16,023 nt of DNA from Chitinophagaceae bacterium (GTDB taxonomy: Bacteria; Bacteroidota; Bacteroidia; Chitinophagales; Chitinophagaceae): the NCBI GenBank assembly GCA_014379785.1, contig JACMLD010000007.1, positions 1 to 16,023 on the forward strand, given 5' to 3'. The notes below the pieces were generated by a model. That model was not told the DNA's origin. It made no database searches and saw nothing but the letters and a program-made list of their open reading frames with translations. The number at the start of each line of letters is the position of its first letter. Within the stretch, counting starts at the first letter, position 1. The translations under genes were made by a program, and so were the position numbers. This document shows, one piece after another, positions 14,194 to 16,023 of this stretch.

Positions 14194-16023
14194 TGAATCA
14201 GTTTTTCGATATGGACAAACTTTCCTTCTATATTAATACCCTCGAGCACGAGGCGAAACCGTTTGGTCGCATCGGAATTGTAAAACTGAAACTTATACCT
14301 TCTTGAAGCCTTGTCGAGAAATATAAAAGGATTCCAGAAAAGGGTCGTGCGCAGATCCGGTAAATCATGTGTTGGCGCGGCAGTAGCATAATCCGGTGAA
14401 GAAAATTCTTTCAAATCAGTATAGCCCGTGATTTGTAACGAGCTCAAACCTTTAGCATCAGAATTGTCAGTGACGTCACCACCTTTCTTGGTGTAAACGG
14501 CGATAGCACCCCCGCCCTGGGTCTGCATTCCGCCGGCTGCACCTGGACCGAATACCTTTATATAGGCGACTTCACTCATATTGATGTTTTGTATCAGCGA
14601 AACGTCCGACTGCATTTCATTGAGATAAAAAACAGGTGAACTTCCGCGCCAGCTCAGCGAGGGCTGACCCCCGGCCATGCTGATTTGTAATCCGGCCACC
14701 TTGCCCTGCAGGTACTGGAAAACAGAGAAGCTCGTAGCGCCGAAGGGATCATTGGCTACGTCAAAAGATCTGGCATCGCCGCCGCTGAAAAGTCCGCTGG
14801 TATACCTTTCATCCATCTTCTGGGCTTCCGTTTTCACCTTTCCCTTTACTATCACTTCCTGCAGTGTCTGGGTCTTTCTGTTTCTCTGTATGGCAATCTT
14901 TACTTCGTCGCTCGCCTGCTTCAGGTTCCGCGCCCAGATGGTACTATCGGGGCCGCCTATGCGCATTTTATCGATCGCGCTGAAGCTGATGCTTTTCATG
15001 CCTTTGTAGAGACCGTTGTCTACATTCAGAGAAGATGTTTCAAATTTCCGTTTTGTGTCGGCAAACTGAAAAAAGAGCTTTGCATAATCATAGAAAATCA
15101 TTCCATCGCTTTTCACACGTCCAAACCGATCTACCGGCAGCGATATAAAAGTTCTTGTCGAGTCCTTTGCCTGTATGATACCTGTCAGCATTGTACCGGG
15201 TGGAATCTTTCCCTGCTCGCCGCCCAGCAACTGACCTTCGATGCTCAAAAAATTCGACTCTTTCTTTGTTCTCAGAGGAAGTTTTCCCGCCAGGAGTTCC
15301 GGCCAGTTGTAGCGTCGCCAACCATGCGTGAGCATGACCAGGTTGAGGTGAATATTGGCACTGTCTGATGTGCTGAAAAAATAGTAGTAGGGGTTTACAA
15401 TTTTTCCGCGCAGATCTCCCGTGAGCAAAAATCTGGAGACAATATTGTCTTCGTATTGCGGCACTGCATTGAGGTCCGCATCCGTAACCGAAAGTGAAAG
15501 ATTGGAAAGCATGGTATCAGCAATGATCACTTCACCTTTGTTCAACCCACGTTTCTCAAGGTTTTTTACACCGAGGTAAACATCCGCATCGAACTCATAT
15601 TCACGGTTATTGATAAAGACAACCCGCTCCGCAAGTGGTTTTAGGTTTGCATCTAAGACAGTGATCTGCATGATGCCAGAAGGCAGTTCCGCGGTGGGAA
15701 GCATACCGCTTTTTGCAACCACATCTGTCAGGTTGGCTTTGGCGGAATACAGCATCCGCTGATTCATCACGGCAACAATCCGCAGCGTCTTTGATGCCTC
15801 ATCTGCAGTTGCCGATCGGGTTACCGTGAAGGTCTGACCAGCATCGCTTCCTTTGATTCTTAACGTAACGCCTTCTTCCTGAACAGCCGGAAGAGGGGTG
15901 CTGTATTCCTTGCCCATGGCGTCTTTCCAGGTGGCAGTATAGTTTTCATCTTTTGAAGGCACCAGCTCGAAACTCCCCATGCCATTATGCGTGCTTACAA
16001 AATCCAGCAGCTTTGTACCCTGC
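14190..16023 (-). CDS. Large exported protein with macroglobulin-like repeats and a TonB-dependent receptor plug domain (5' end outside window)
   Basis: The visible 610 residues are open at the upstream end; the frame runs without stop to base 16022, so the ATG at 15980 is internal and the start lies outside. The first part has beta-rich repeats with alternating motifs such as GMGSFELVP and GGxGxx-like strands, resembling MG2/Ig-type domains. The conserved motif LTHGWRRYNW is at about visible residues 231-240. From about residue 385 a SusC-like plug follows: LQEVIVKGK, YLQGKVAGLQI, and GGGAIAVYTKKG (visible 503-514). After the plug only about 95 residues remain, ending at EGINIEGKFVHIEKLIQ, too few for a 22-strand barrel. 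Such barrel-less plug proteins are common in Chitinophagales; their job is unknown, though TonB-linked or envelope assembly roles have been guessed. It starts the operon with NIF3. Confidence 0.85.
   Translation of the reverse strand, partial: QGTKLLDFVSTHNGMGSFELVPSKDENYTATWKDAMGKEYSTPLPAVQEEGVTLRIKGSDAGQTFTVTRSATADEASKTLRIVAVMNQRMLYSAKANLTDVVAKSGMLPTAELPSGIMQITVLDANLKPLAERVVFINNREYEFDADVYLGVKNLEKRGLNKGEVIIADTMLSNLSLSVTDADLNAVPQYEDNIVSRFLLTGDLRGKIVNPYYYFFSTSDSANIHLNLVMLTHGWRRYNWPELLAGKLPLRTKKESNFLSIEGQLLGGEQGKIPPGTMLTGIIQAKDSTRTFISLPVDRFGRVKSDGMIFYDYAKLFFQFADTKRKFETSSLNVDNGLYKGMKSISFSAIDKMRIGGPDSTIWARNLKQASDEVKIAIQRNRKTQTLQEVIVKGKVKTEAQKMDERYTSGLFSGGDARSFDVANDPFGATSFSVFQYLQGKVAGLQISMAGGQPSLSWRGSSPVFYLNEMQSDVSLIQNINMSEVAYIKVFGPGAAGGMQTQGGGAIAVYTKKGGDVTDNSDAKGLSSLQITGYTDLKEFSSPDYATAAPTHDLPDLRTTLFWNPFIFLDKASRRYKFQFYNSDATKRFRLVLEGINIEGKFVHIEKLIQ

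Overview
The window comes from a Bacteroidota chromosome, most likely a Chitinophaga-like lineage (order Chitinophagales). The grounds are the gene families (a plug-type TonB protein with macroglobulin-like repeats, a small acidic DUF2795 protein, a DUF922 putative protease, an ATP-dependent PEP carboxykinase, a futalosine-pathway MqnD), the near absence of Shine-Dalgarno sequences, and promoter boxes of the Bacteroidota type (TAnnTTTG with an upstream TTTG). Content is mostly housekeeping. There is no phage, CRISPR array, insertion sequence, rRNA or tRNA.

Layout. 1-454 (+): 3' part of mqnD (menaquinone synthesis), tail-to-tail with and overlapping a CPD photolyase gene. 444-2663 (-): photolyase preceded by a class IV aminotransferase (probably PabC-like). 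2664-2875: divergent regulatory region holding an exact TTGAT-N4-ATCAA (Crp/Fnr-type) box and a -7 box for pckA. 2876-4480 (+): pckA, followed by a strong hairpin terminator and a roughly 105-bp imperfect inverted repeat of the REP/MITE kind. 4740-5276 (+): secreted DUF922 putative metalloprotease. 5282-6987 (-): deoxynucleoside kinase downstream of trpS. 7033-8625 (+): gatC, an ABC ATPase and an ATP:cob(I)alamin adenosyltransferase, closely packed. 8627-9277 (-): LolD-type ABC ATPase. 9438-9659 (+): DUF2795 protein with an excellent promoter that carries a palindrome between its two boxes. 9680-9722: 18-bp bidirectional terminator. 9734-12247 (-): fabI downstream of recN. 12267-12293: terminator. 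12329-16023 (-): an operon of a large TonB-plug protein (5' end outside the window), a NIF3/DUF34 protein and a C4 zinc-ribbon coiled-coil protein.

The genes do not form one pathway. The recognisable links are the NIF3 plus zinc-ribbon pair, which is adjacent in distant phyla, and two translation genes (trpS, gatC) facing apart across 45 bp. No gene-free stretch exceeds 300 bases; the longest is 4481-4739 (259 bases, terminator plus repeat). I see no clear evidence of a wholly new system. The most original signals are the two regulatory architectures (pckA and DUF2795 promoters), the inverted repeat, and the barrel-less TonB-plug protein in the NIF3/zinc-ribbon operon.
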